This document shows, piece by piece, positions 17,310 to 25,660 of a stretch of DNA of 64,000 bases. Location: assembly GCF_001945365.1 (NCBI RefSeq), contig NZ_MSTQ01000007.1, positions 186,001-250,000 on the forward strand, written 5' to 3'. Positions within the stretch are counted from its first letter, which is position 1. The number at the start of each line of letters is the position of its first letter. A model generated the notes under the pieces. The model searched no databases. It saw only the letters and a list, made by a program, of their open reading frames with translations, and had not been told where the DNA came from. The stretch is from Pseudomonas reinekei (GTDB taxonomy: Bacteria > Pseudomonadota > Gammaproteobacteria > Pseudomonadales > Pseudomonadaceae). A program made the position numbers and the translations under genes.

Positions 17310-19340
17310 ATGGAACGTTCACCGTGGCATGCTGGCGAAATTGAGATGCAGGCTCGCATCGGGGTCAGCGAGAGAATGGAGGTGCTAGGTCGCAGGGTTA
17401 TTCGCGATCACATGCCTGACCAGCACCGCAGCTTTTATGAGCAGCTGCCGTTCATGGTGTACGGGGCGGTGGATGCGGATGGAAAACCGTGGGCCAGCCT
17501 GCTCGAAGGTGAACCAGGTTTCGTTCATTCGCCTGAGCCTCAGTTGTTGCATTTCAGTAGCCGGCCGACGGTGGATGACCCTGCGCAATTGCGTGACGGC
17601 TCGGCAATTGGTCTGCTGGGCATCGAACTTCATACCCGGCGACGCAACCGCATCAATGGCCATATCGGCGCGATGTCCGAAAATGGTTTTGATGTGACGG
17701 TGGATCAGTCCTACGGTAATTGTCCGCAGTACATCCAGTTAAGGCAGTTCCGTACGGTGTCGCTAGCGGATCCGGCCACCCGTCCCGCGCAGTATTTCAA
17801 TGGGCTGGACGACGCGGCCAAAGCCATGATCGCCGAGGCGGATACGTTCTTCGTCGCCAGCTATGTCGATATTGAGGGGGTGCGTTCGGTGGATGTTTCC
17901 CACCGTGGCGGCCAGTCAGGTTTCGTTCGCGTGGACGGCGATCGCCTGACCATTCCGGACTTCGCCGGCAACCTGTTTTTCAATACCTTGGGCAACCTGC
18001 TGGTTAATCCTCGGGCCGGGTTGTTATTTATCGATTTCATCTCCGGTGATCTGTTGCAGCTCAGCGGGCGTACAGAAATAACGCTCGAAGGTCCAGAAGT
18101 CGAAGCCTTCCAGGGTGCTGAACGGATTTGGACGTTCCACGTGGAACATGTGGTGCGTCGACCTGCCGCGCTTGCATTGCGCTGGCGCTTTGACGGTGTT
18201 TCACCCACCAGTTTGCTAACAGGCACCTGGCCCCAAGCCAAGGCCCGTCTGGAGGCCAAGGCTTTAGGTGATCAATGGCGGCCATTGCGTGTGGTGCGCA
18301 TTGAAGCTGAGAGCCACAACATTCGTTCGATCTACATGGAGCCGGCAGACGGTGCAGGGTTGCCGTTGTTTCAAGCCGGCCAGCATCTACCGTTGCGCTT
18401 CAACATAGATGGCGATGTGCATATCCGTACGTACAGCCTTTCGAGTGCGCCGTCGGATGATTTTTTCCGTATCAGCGTGAAACGTGACGGGCGAGTGTCG
18501 TCGCATCTGCATGAGCAGATTCGCGTCGGTGATGTGCTGGAAGCCCGCGCCCCCCAAGGCCATTTCACCGTGGAGCCACACGAGCGCCGGCCATTGGTGT
18601 TGTTGGCCGCAGGCGTTGGCATTACGCCGCTGCTGTCGATGCTGCGCGAAGTGGTTTATCAAGGCTTGCGCACCCGCCGCATTCGCCCGACCTTGTTTTT
18701 GCAGAGTTCGCGCACACTTGCCGACCAGCCGTTTCGTCCAGAGGTGGAGCGCTTGCTTGAAAGTGCCGGCAATGCGGTCAAGGTTGTGCGTCTGCTTAGT
18801 CAGCCAGAGCCGGAAGCTCAGGTAGGCAATGACTACGATCTATCCGGACGTATCGATGTGGCGGTGCTCAAAGACTTGCTTGAGGTGGAGGACTTTGATC
18901 AGGTGGATTTCGTGGTGTGCGGTCCAGGCAGTTTCACTCAGGCGTTGTACGATGGACTGCGTGAACTGGACATCCGCGATTCACGGATCCACGCCGAGAC
19001 TTTTGGTCCTTCGACTTTGCGCCGTCAGGCCGACCCCGACGCCGTTGTGATCGAGCAACCGCCAGCAGCCACTTCTTCTGTGCCCGTGGTATTCCAACGG
19101 TCAGCCAAAGAGGCTCGCTGGCAACCCGACGGCGGCAGTCTTCTCGAGTTGGCGGAAAGCCGTGGCCTGCGCCCGGAATTCAGTTGCCGTGGTGGCTCTT
19201 GTGGCACCTGCAAAACACGCCTGATCAGCGGCCAGGTGAATTATCCACTGCCACCGGCGGAGATTCCGGATGAAGGGCATGTGCTGATTTGTTGCGCGAT
19301 TCCTGCCCAGGGTTCGCAGCCGTTGGTGCTGGATATTTGA
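17310..19340 (+). CDS. PPOX-FNR-ferredoxin fusion redox protein
   Basis: A 676-residue three-part protein. Residues 1-310 are a PPOX-class split-barrel flavin-binding domain (QLPFMVYGAVDADGKPWAS). Residues 325-560 are a ferredoxin-reductase module with the FAD motif RTYSLSS and the NAD(P)-site pattern LLAAGVGITPLLSML. Residues 590-676 are a 2Fe-2S ferredoxin with C626, C631, C634 and C662. The chain is a complete NAD(P)H to flavin to iron-sulfur to flavin path in one polypeptide. The start at 17310 has GGGGAGA 7-8 bases upstream. Position after a GST suggests a role in handling electrophiles or oxidised substrates. The gene contains a parS-type palindrome at 18134. Confidence 0.88.
   Translation: MERSPWHAGEIEMQARIGVSERMEVLGRRVIRDHMPDQHRSFYEQLPFMVYGAVDADGKPWASLLEGEPGFVHSPEPQLLHFSSRPTVDDPAQLRDGSAIGLLGIELHTRRRNRINGHIGAMSENGFDVTVDQSYGNCPQYIQLRQFRTVSLADPATRPAQYFNGLDDAAKAMIAEADTFFVASYVDIEGVRSVDVSHRGGQSGFVRVDGDRLTIPDFAGNLFFNTLGNLLVNPRAGLLFIDFISGDLLQLSGRTEITLEGPEVEAFQGAERIWTFHVEHVVRRPAALALRWRFDGVSPTSLLTGTWPQAKARLEAKALGDQWRPLRVVRIEAESHNIRSIYMEPADGAGLPLFQAGQHLPLRFNIDGDVHIRTYSLSSAPSDDFFRISVKRDGRVSSHLHEQIRVGDVLEARAPQGHFTVEPHERRPLVLLAAGVGITPLLSMLREVVYQGLRTRRIRPTLFLQSSRTLADQPFRPEVERLLESAGNAVKVVRLLSQPEPEAQVGNDYDLSGRIDVAVLKDLLEVEDFDQVDFVVCGPGSFTQALYDGLRELDIRDSRIHAETFGPSTLRRQADPDAVVIEQPPAATSSVPVVFQRSAKEARWQPDGGSLLELAESRGLRPEFSCRGGSCGTCKTRLISGQVNYPLPPAEIPDEGHVLICCAIPAQGSQPLVLDI
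18134..18147. other. parS-like ParB-binding palindrome 1
   Basis: GTTCCACGTGGAAC is a perfect 14-base palindrome and the core of Pseudomonas parS sites (consensus about TGTTCCACGTGGAACA). Flanks here are C and A. It lies inside the PPOX-FNR-ferredoxin gene, where it encodes part of TFHVEHV. Confidence 0.75.
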
Positions 19341-19395
19341 TGGAGCCACGGCAGGCCGGCATTGCTCGCTGGGCATTGGCTGAGTAGGGTAGAGG

Positions 19396-19431
19396 CAGAA
19401 CGAAAAAGGGCCGTGACTGGCCCTTTCTGCA
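19396..19431 (+). terminator. Hairpin terminator after the redox fusion gene
   Basis: AAAGGGCC pairs with GGCCCTTT around GTGACT, and outer GCAGAA/TTCTGC bases extend the stem. It sits between the redox fusion gene and the DUF3142 gene. Confidence 0.6.
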
Positions 19432-19450
19432 TTTCAGGGATAGGCGTTTC

Positions 19451-20647
19451 ATGGTTTTTTTCTCTCGCTTGATCATCTTGCTGACAACGTTGGCGCTGCT
19501 ACTTGGCTGCGACCAAAAGGGCACACCAGCACTCGATCAACAGCTCTACATCTGGCAACGACAATGGACGTCAGCCCATGAAGCGGCCCTGGCAGACAGC
19601 CGCATGGACTTTTCCACCTTGCGTGTGTTGGCACTGCAGGCTTTCCCCCAGGCGGGCTTGAGTCGGGCGCGAATCGATCCGCTGTTGCTCAAGCGAGATG
19701 GACGCCCGCTGATCGCGGTGATTCGCCTCGATGGTCAGCTCAAGTCGTTGAATCAGGATGAAGTCACGGTGCAGATTCAGCAGGTGGTTATTGAGTGGCA
19801 GGCTCAGGGGCTGCACCTTGCCGGTGTGGAAATCGATCACGACGCGGGCATTTCCCGGTTACCCGGCTACCGTGAATTCCTCACGCAATTACGCGCGGTG
19901 TTGCCAGCGTCGTTGCCCCTGAGCATCACGGCGTTGCCGGCCTGGCTCGACAGTCCTGAGTTGCCGGCGCTGTTATCCACCGTCGACAGCAGTGTGCTGC
20001 AGGTGCACGCGGTGAGTGATCCGCGTCGTGGTTTGTTTGATCCCGAGCAAGCGCGGCAGTGGGCGAAAGCCTGGAGTCGCATCAGCGCAAAACCCTTCTA
20101 CCTGGCATTGCCGGCCTACGGTGTGGCGTTGTTGTCGAGCGCCAGCGGTGCGCCCATCGTGGAGAGTGAGGTGCGCCTCGAACGTGATGGCGAGCGCCGT
20201 GAGTTGCTGGCCGATCCGCAGCAACTGAGCGAGCTTGCAATCCAATTGCGCAATGATCCTCCAGCGCATCTGGCTGGCCTGATCTGGTTTCGCCTGCCAT
20301 TGATCAATGACCGTCGCGCCTGGAGCCTGACGACGCTGCGCGCAGTGTCTCGTGGTGACGCTCTCGATAGTCAGTTGTCGCTGAAACTCTCGGCTGATGA
20401 AGGCCTCTATGACATCGCTATCGAGAACCTCGGCAACCTCGACAACGCCTGGCCAGAACGGGTGACGCTGGCGGTGCAGGGTTGCGAAGGCGCCGATGCG
20501 CTGGCCGGTTATGCATTGCAACAGAGTCCGGATCTGCTTACCTTCACCCGCTTGCGTGACGGTCGAATAGCGGCCGGAGGGCAACGCGCCATCGGTTGGG
20601 CGCGCTGCTCGAAAATTGATCAAGGAGCTTCGAATGTTCACCCGTAA
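19451..20647 (+). CDS. DUF3142 lipoprotein
   Basis: A 398-residue protein with a lipoprotein signal: hydrophobic residues 4-18, then LLGC with the lipid-bearing cysteine near residue 20. The mature part matches DUF3142 (LYIWQRQW near 32, then the IDHDAGISRLPGY strand near 135), a family with a probable TIM-barrel, glycoside-hydrolase-like fold. Function is not known. The stop lies inside the start of the next gene, whose ATG at 20634 overlaps this frame by 14 bases, so the two are coupled. It probably acts at the periplasmic side of a membrane with the downstream protein. Confidence 0.8.
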   Translation: MVFFSRLIILLTTLALLLGCDQKGTPALDQQLYIWQRQWTSAHEAALADSRMDFSTLRVLALQAFPQAGLSRARIDPLLLKRDGRPLIAVIRLDGQLKSLNQDEVTVQIQQVVIEWQAQGLHLAGVEIDHDAGISRLPGYREFLTQLRAVLPASLPLSITALPAWLDSPELPALLSTVDSSVLQVHAVSDPRRGLFDPEQARQWAKAWSRISAKPFYLALPAYGVALLSSASGAPIVESEVRLERDGERRELLADPQQLSELAIQLRNDPPAHLAGLIWFRLPLINDRRAWSLTTLRAVSRGDALDSQLSLKLSADEGLYDIAIENLGNLDNAWPERVTLAVQGCEGADALAGYALQQSPDLLTFTRLRDGRIAAGGQRAIGWARCSKIDQGASNVHP

Positions 20648-22751
20648 CTGGCCGCGTCATCTGCTCTGCCTGAGCCTTAGCCTGCCGCTGGGATCAGCGT
20701 TGGCGTGCGGGCCGGATTTTCCCATGCGTTTGCTGGACAACCGGGACCAGTCGCTGGCGGAACTGCCGGAAGGCAACTTCAACTTTGAAGTCAGTCGCCT
20801 GGGGCATGCCATTCCCGGGTTGCAAAATGTCAGCGCTACCGCCTACAGCATGGAAGAACCTGAATACGCAGAACAGCGCAGCCAGGCCGAGCAAAGCGGT
20901 TTGACCGCTGAGCAACAGGCGTTGGTGAAACAGCTGCGCGGGCTCACCGATGCTCGCCAGGTCGAAGAGCAAGGCGCGAGTCTGCCGATTGAGGTCAGGC
21001 TTTATCTGGCCGGGGCCGTGGCATTTGCAGTTGCTGATCATGGCTTGGCCGCAGAGTACTTTCAGAAAGTGCTCGCGTTACCTGCGAACCAACGGGCGCT
21101 GCGCAGCACTTGGGCTGCGTATTCCTTGGGCCGGGCGCTGTTCGCCATGAGCACGGAAGCAGGTGCGGCCTCCGACCTGCTGACGCAAGCGCGCAAGGCT
21201 TTCGAGCAAACCCGGCAGCTGAGTATCGACGGCTTCAGTGATCCCTTGGAACTGGGCGTCGCCAGTCTCGGTGAAGAGGCCCGGGTTGCCCGCACTATGG
21301 GCGACTGGGACAGCGCCATCGAACTTTATGCCACGCAAAACCTTCACGGTTCAGCGGTGGGCTACACCTCGTTGAAGGTGTTGATGGCCGATCTGTCGGC
21401 AATGCCCGAGGCGCAACTGGCTCAATTGCTCAAGCATAAACCGGTGCAGCAGTTGGTGACGGCATCGTTGATCAGCCGACTGGGCTGGTCCTTCAGTGAA
21501 CAACCGGCGAATGAATCGAAGCTCATCAAATCGCTGCAAAACAGTACGCGCGGCAGTCTCGACAACGCGGATCGGCTGGCAGCGGTGAATTATCAACAAG
21601 GCGATTACGCCAGCGCCAAGGCGTTCCTTGAACAGGCTGGCGACGGCGGGCTGGCCTGGTGGTTACGCGCCAAGCTGGCGCTGCGTGATGGCGATAAAAC
21701 AGCGGCGGCTGCGGCGTATGCCAAAGCGGCGCAAGCCTTTCCGAAGAATGAGTCGTGGGGTGATCGCCGGACGCCGGACTTCGATTATGAAACGCTGCAA
21801 CCCAAATGTCGGGTGGATGGCGAAAGCGCGATTCTGGCCCTGCAACGCGGGGATTACCTGCAGGCGTTCGACCAGCTCTATCGCAGCCAAAGTATCTATT
21901 GGTTCGACGCGGCGACGGTTGCCGAGCGTGTCCTGACCCTCGAAGAACTCAAGCACTACGTCGACACTCAAGTCCCGGCACCCCCGCCGCTTACCCAACA
22001 GCAGCGTGATAACTACGTGCCGCTGCCGGTGGCGGCGAGCCTGCGCAATTTGCTCGGTCGGCGTTTGTTGCGTGAAGGGCATTATGAAGAGGCGCCGGCC
22101 TATTTCGATAACGACGGGCTGCGCCACAAGGCCAGGCTCTATGGCGAGCAACGTCTGGCGGCCGATGCCGCTTGGTGGCCGACCCGTCGCGCTGCTGCCT
22201 TGTTTAATGCCGCGTGGACGGCACGTGAATGGGGCATGGATATCCTCGGCTATGAAATGGCTCCGGACTACGCCACGTTCGGCGGTAGCTACAGCCTTGA
22301 AAGCACTGAGTTGAAAGTCGGGCCGCTGGTGTCCGAAGACGAAGTGAAACGCCAGCAAGCCAGCGCGGCCCGGCCTGACCAGCGTTATCACTACCGGTTT
22401 GTCGCCACGGACCTGGCCAATCGCGCGGCGGATCACTTGCCGCATACCAGCCAGGCATTTGCCGCTGTGCTGTGTGAGGCGGCCGGGTGGAACAGCAGCC
22501 TGGAAGATCAAAGTGCGCTGTATCAGCGCTATGTCAAAGAGGGGCCGTTTGTGGAGTGGGCGGCCGACTTCGGTCATCAGTGCCCGTATCCGGATTTCGA
22601 GAACGCGGACAAACGTTATGTCACCCAGGTTACTGATGCCGCTCGCTCTGCAGTGCGGCCTTACAAGACTCCATTGCAACTGGGTGGCGTAGCGGCTGTA
22701 GCAGCCGCCGCGATGCTGCTGATCATTCGCCGCCGGCGCAAAGCGCAGTAA
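20634..22751 (+). CDS. Secreted or membrane-anchored TPR-like repeat protein
   Basis: About 705 residues from the ATG at 20634, preceded by AAGGAG at 20622-20627; an earlier ATG at 20616 has no such site. A signal peptide (LLCLSLSLPLGSALA) is followed by CGPDFP. The middle has repeated helical hairpins (AAEYFQKVLAL, DSAIELYATQN, GDYASAKAFLEQA) that look like tetratricopeptide repeats. The C-terminus ends in a hydrophobic helix (GGVAAVAAAAMLLIIRRRR), so the protein may be anchored with its bulk in the periplasm. It is coupled to the DUF3142 lipoprotein. I do not recognise a function; a shared envelope complex is the simplest reading. Confidence 0.75.
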   Translation: MFTRNWPRHLLCLSLSLPLGSALACGPDFPMRLLDNRDQSLAELPEGNFNFEVSRLGHAIPGLQNVSATAYSMEEPEYAEQRSQAEQSGLTAEQQALVKQLRGLTDARQVEEQGASLPIEVRLYLAGAVAFAVADHGLAAEYFQKVLALPANQRALRSTWAAYSLGRALFAMSTEAGAASDLLTQARKAFEQTRQLSIDGFSDPLELGVASLGEEARVARTMGDWDSAIELYATQNLHGSAVGYTSLKVLMADLSAMPEAQLAQLLKHKPVQQLVTASLISRLGWSFSEQPANESKLIKSLQNSTRGSLDNADRLAAVNYQQGDYASAKAFLEQAGDGGLAWWLRAKLALRDGDKTAAAAAYAKAAQAFPKNESWGDRRTPDFDYETLQPKCRVDGESAILALQRGDYLQAFDQLYRSQSIYWFDAATVAERVLTLEELKHYVDTQVPAPPPLTQQQRDNYVPLPVAASLRNLLGRRLLREGHYEEAPAYFDNDGLRHKARLYGEQRLAADAAWWPTRRAAALFNAAWTAREWGMDILGYEMAPDYATFGGSYSLESTELKVGPLVSEDEVKRQQASAARPDQRYHYRFVATDLANRAADHLPHTSQAFAAVLCEAAGWNSSLEDQSALYQRYVKEGPFVEWAADFGHQCPYPDFENADKRYVTQVTDAARSAVRPYKTPLQLGGVAAVAAAAMLLIIRRRRKAQ

Positions 22752-22754
22752 GGC

Positions 22755-23381
22755 TCAAGCCTGTTGGACAAAGGCCAGCCGCACGGCGAAACCGATCAGC
22801 AGGCTGCCGAACAACCATTGCTGCAGGCGCTGGGCTGAAGGACTGCGTTGCAACCAACGGCCGAGCGCTGCGCCGCTCAAGGCGTAGGCGCTGTCGAAAA
22901 GTAAACCGACGCCGACCAACACTCCGCCCAGCACTGCAAATTGCGCGAGCACCGGGCCGGCCTGTGGGTTGATGAATTGCGGCAGCAACACGGAACAAAA
23001 CAGCAGCGCCTTGGGATTGAGCAGGTTGGTCAGCAGGCCGCGGCGGATCGCTTCGCGCCAGCGCGCTTTCTCGATCGGTTGATGGCTGCTCAATGTCGGT
23101 AGCATCGTTGTTCGCAGGCAGTGGATACCGATCCACAGCAGATACGCCGCACCCGCCAGGCGCACCACGTCGAACGTCCAGGGTGCCGCTTTGAACAGCG
23201 CCGCCAACCCCAGCGCCGCCAGCACCACGTGACAGCTTCGCGCTACCGCCAACCCCACCGCTGTGGCGAGTGCCGCGCCTTTGCCCTGACGAGTGCCGGT
23301 CTGCAACAGCAGGATCATGTCGGGGCCGGGCAATAGATAGACCACCGCCAACGCCATGAAAAACATCCAGAGTCCCGCCAT
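22755..23381 (-). CDS. LysE-family amino-acid exporter
   Basis: A 208-residue inner-membrane protein of the LysE/RhtB family, which exports amino acids or related compounds using the proton gradient. The family signature LLPGPDMILLLQTG lies near residues 15-28, and about six hydrophobic segments follow. The start is the ATG at 23381; a longer frame to 23492 runs into the shared promoter. It is divergent from an Lrp-type regulator across 146 bases, a typical exporter-regulator pair in which the regulator senses an amino acid. The exact substrate is unknown. It faces the TPR gene tail to tail with a 3-base gap. Confidence 0.88.
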   Translation of the reverse strand: MAGLWMFFMALAVVYLLPGPDMILLLQTGTRQGKGAALATAVGLAVARSCHVVLAALGLAALFKAAPWTFDVVRLAGAAYLLWIGIHCLRTTMLPTLSSHQPIEKARWREAIRRGLLTNLLNPKALLFCSVLLPQFINPQAGPVLAQFAVLGGVLVGVGLLFDSAYALSGAALGRWLQRSPSAQRLQQWLFGSLLIGFAVRLAFVQQA

Positions 23382-23527
23382 GTCGCTCCCCCATTCGTTG
23401 TCGATTTGGTAGGGCCAGTTTAGGGCGCGAGGGCAGGGCAGGTGCTTGCGTAGTTTGCGTCTGAAACGGTTAACCTTGGCATAATCTGCCAATCAATGCC
23501 CATTCGACCATCGGGATCTGCCAAATC

Positions 23528-24001
23528 ATGAAACTGGACGCCTACGACCGCAAGATTCTCGCTGCATTACAGCGGGACGGTCGCCTGACCAATGTGCAAC
23601 TGGCTGAAGAGATCGGCCTGTCGGCGTCGCCCTGTTTGCGACGGGTCCGTATGCTTGAGGAGGCTGGGGTGATACGGGGTTATCAGGCGAACCTCGATCG
23701 CGATGAAGCGGGTCTTGGATTGACCGTGTTTGTCGGCGTAAAGGTTGAACGTCACAACGACGAACAGGCGGAGTCGTTTCGCCTGGCGGTCACGGCGTTG
23801 CCAGAGGTCATTTCGGCGTTTCTGGTGTCCGGCGAATCGGATTTTCTCTTGCAAGTGGTGGTGCCGGATTTGCGCGCCTACGACCGCTTTCTGACTGGAT
23901 GCCTGTTGAAGTTGCCCGGCGTGAGCGATATCCGCAGCAACTTTGCGATCCACACAGTGAAAGCGCCGGGGCCATTACCGTTGACGCATTTGCCAGATTA
24001 A
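23528..24001 (+). CDS. Lrp/AsnC-family transcriptional regulator
   Basis: A 157-residue regulator with the Lrp/AsnC layout: a helix-turn-helix at residues 5-55 (LDAYDRKILAALQRDGRL, then LAEEIGLSASPCLRRV) and a RAM ligand-binding domain (residues 65-145). Lrp proteins bind DNA as dimers or octamers and respond to amino acids. The divergent LysE-type exporter is the likely target, so the regulator probably controls amino-acid efflux. The gene is complete and ends at a shared bidirectional terminator before lpdA. Confidence 0.9.
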   Translation: MKLDAYDRKILAALQRDGRLTNVQLAEEIGLSASPCLRRVRMLEEAGVIRGYQANLDRDEAGLGLTVFVGVKVERHNDEQAESFRLAVTALPEVISAFLVSGESDFLLQVVVPDLRAYDRFLTGCLLKLPGVSDIRSNFAIHTVKAPGPLPLTHLPD

Positions 24002-24005
24002 AGCG

Positions 24006-24038
24006 AAAAGATCGCAGCCTGCAGGGATGCGATCTTTT
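24006..24038. terminator. Bidirectional terminator between lrp-like gene and lpdA
   Basis: AAAAGATCGCA and TGCGATCTTTT form an 11-bp stem with A- and T-runs on both sides, suited to stop both converging genes. Confidence 0.75.
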
Positions 24039-24045
24039 GCGGGTG

Positions 24046-25446
24046 TTACATCTGCGTCGCCATCCCCTCCACATTCATCGCAGCCTGGCGCAAGGCTTCA
24101 GAACGGGTCGGATGCGGATGGCACGTCAGGGCGATGTCCTCGGCAGAGGCGCTGAACTCCATGGCCACGCAATATTCGCCAATCATTTCACTGACGCTCG
24201 GGCCGACCAGGTGCACGCCGAGGATTTCGTCGGTACGTTCATCGGCCAGGACTTTAGCGAAGCCCTCGGTCTCGTGATTGATCTTCGCCCGGCTGTTGGC
24301 GGTGAAGGGAAACTTGCCGACCTTATAGGCACGGCCCTCGGCTTTCAGTTGCTCTTCGGTTTTGCCAACGCTGGCCAGTTCCGGCTTGGTGTAGATCACG
24401 TTGGGGATCAGACCGTAATTGACCTCCCCGGCCTTGCCGACGATCTGCTCGACACACGCCATGGCTTCGTCCTCTGCCTTATGCGCGAGCATCGGCCCTG
24501 ACGTCACGTCACCGATGACCCAGACGCCAGCGGCTTCGGTACGGTGCCCCTTGTTGGCGAGCATGCCGCGCTTGTCGGTGGCGAGACCAACGTTCTCCAG
24601 CCCCAGGCCCTGTGTATAAGGTCGGCGTCCGATGGCCACCAGCACATAATCGGCTTCGAGCATTTCGGCAGTTCCACCCGCGGCGGGTTCGACGCTGAGC
24701 TGCACGCCCGTGGCTGACGTGGTTGCGCTCGTCACCTTCGAACTCAACTTGAAACTGATCCCTTGTTTGCTCAGCGAGCGTTGCAGGGTTTTGCCAGCTT
24801 CACCATCCACCCCGGGGCAGATCCGGTCGAGAAATTCGACGACCGTGACCTGCGCGCCCAGGCGCCGCCATACCGAGCCCAGCTCCAGACCGATCACGCC
24901 GGCGCCGATGACGACCAGGTGTTTTGGCACTTCGGCCAGTGACAGGGCACCGGTGGAGTCGAGGATACGTTTGTTATCAATCTCGACGCCGGGCAGGGGC
25001 GTGGGTTCGGAGCCCGTGGCGATGATGATGTCCTTGGCACTCAGCTCAGTCTTGCCGCCAGCTGCGTCAGTGACGCTGACTGTGCCCGGCCCGTCGATAT
25101 GCCCCCAGCCCTTGATCCAGTCGACCTTGTTTTTGCGAAAGAGAAACTCGATGCCCTTGGTCAGCCCGGTCACGCTTTCATCTTTCTGCTTCATCATCTG
25201 CGCGAGATTGAGGCTGGGTTTGACCTCGATCCCCAGGTTGGCGAATTCCGTTCCCATGGCCGCGTCGTAGAGCTCGGATGCATGCAGCAATGCCTTGGAC
25301 GGCATGCACCCCACGTTCAGGCATGTGCCGCCAAGCGTGGCACGACCTTCCACGCAAGCGGCTTTCAAACCCAGTTGACCCGCGCGGATCGCTGCGTTGT
25401 AACCGCCTGGTCCACCGCCGAGTATCACGACATCGTAAGTGCTCAT
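24046..25446 (-). CDS. lpdA: Dihydrolipoyl dehydrogenase
   Basis: A 466-residue FAD-dependent disulfide oxidoreductase. It reoxidises lipoyl groups of 2-oxoacid dehydrogenase or glycine cleavage complexes, passing electrons to NAD+. Visible: FAD motif GGGPGGYNAA at 11-20, the redox pair in GGTCLNVGCMPSKA, NAD motif VIGAGVIGLELGS near 180, and the C-terminal active-site His in CHPHPT near 446. No other complex subunit is next to it, so it may be the free-standing LPD-3 type described in Pseudomonas. That subtype call is from memory of similarity and is less sure than the enzyme call. Confidence 0.9.
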   Translation of the reverse strand: MSTYDVVILGGGPGGYNAAIRAGQLGLKAACVEGRATLGGTCLNVGCMPSKALLHASELYDAAMGTEFANLGIEVKPSLNLAQMMKQKDESVTGLTKGIEFLFRKNKVDWIKGWGHIDGPGTVSVTDAAGGKTELSAKDIIIATGSEPTPLPGVEIDNKRILDSTGALSLAEVPKHLVVIGAGVIGLELGSVWRRLGAQVTVVEFLDRICPGVDGEAGKTLQRSLSKQGISFKLSSKVTSATTSATGVQLSVEPAAGGTAEMLEADYVLVAIGRRPYTQGLGLENVGLATDKRGMLANKGHRTEAAGVWVIGDVTSGPMLAHKAEDEAMACVEQIVGKAGEVNYGLIPNVIYTKPELASVGKTEEQLKAEGRAYKVGKFPFTANSRAKINHETEGFAKVLADERTDEILGVHLVGPSVSEMIGEYCVAMEFSASAEDIALTCHPHPTRSEALRQAAMNVEGMATQM

Positions 25447-25660
25447 GGATCTTCTCCTGGATTGAAAGGGATCGATGGGTAACCGTAGCCTTTGAGTAAA
25501 ATTACGAACGTAATATGTGCGTTCCGACGCCTTTCGGTCAAGGCTTCAGCCAAGCGACAGGTTGAGCCTCGTTAGATACTGCGAATTAGCACGAAAATTT
25601 CACCGATTTCGTTATATGGTAACGAAATTCGACGTGAGCAAAGATAACCACTGGAGCGCT

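Noticed and set aside
19973-19981. DnaA-box-like TTATCCACC
   Set aside because: A single 8/9 match inside a coding gene, with no cluster or AT-rich unwinding region; not evidence for an origin.
21663-22679. 338-codon open frame antisense to the TPR-like gene
   Set aside because: Arginine- and glutamine-rich shadow frame without start signal or family likeness.
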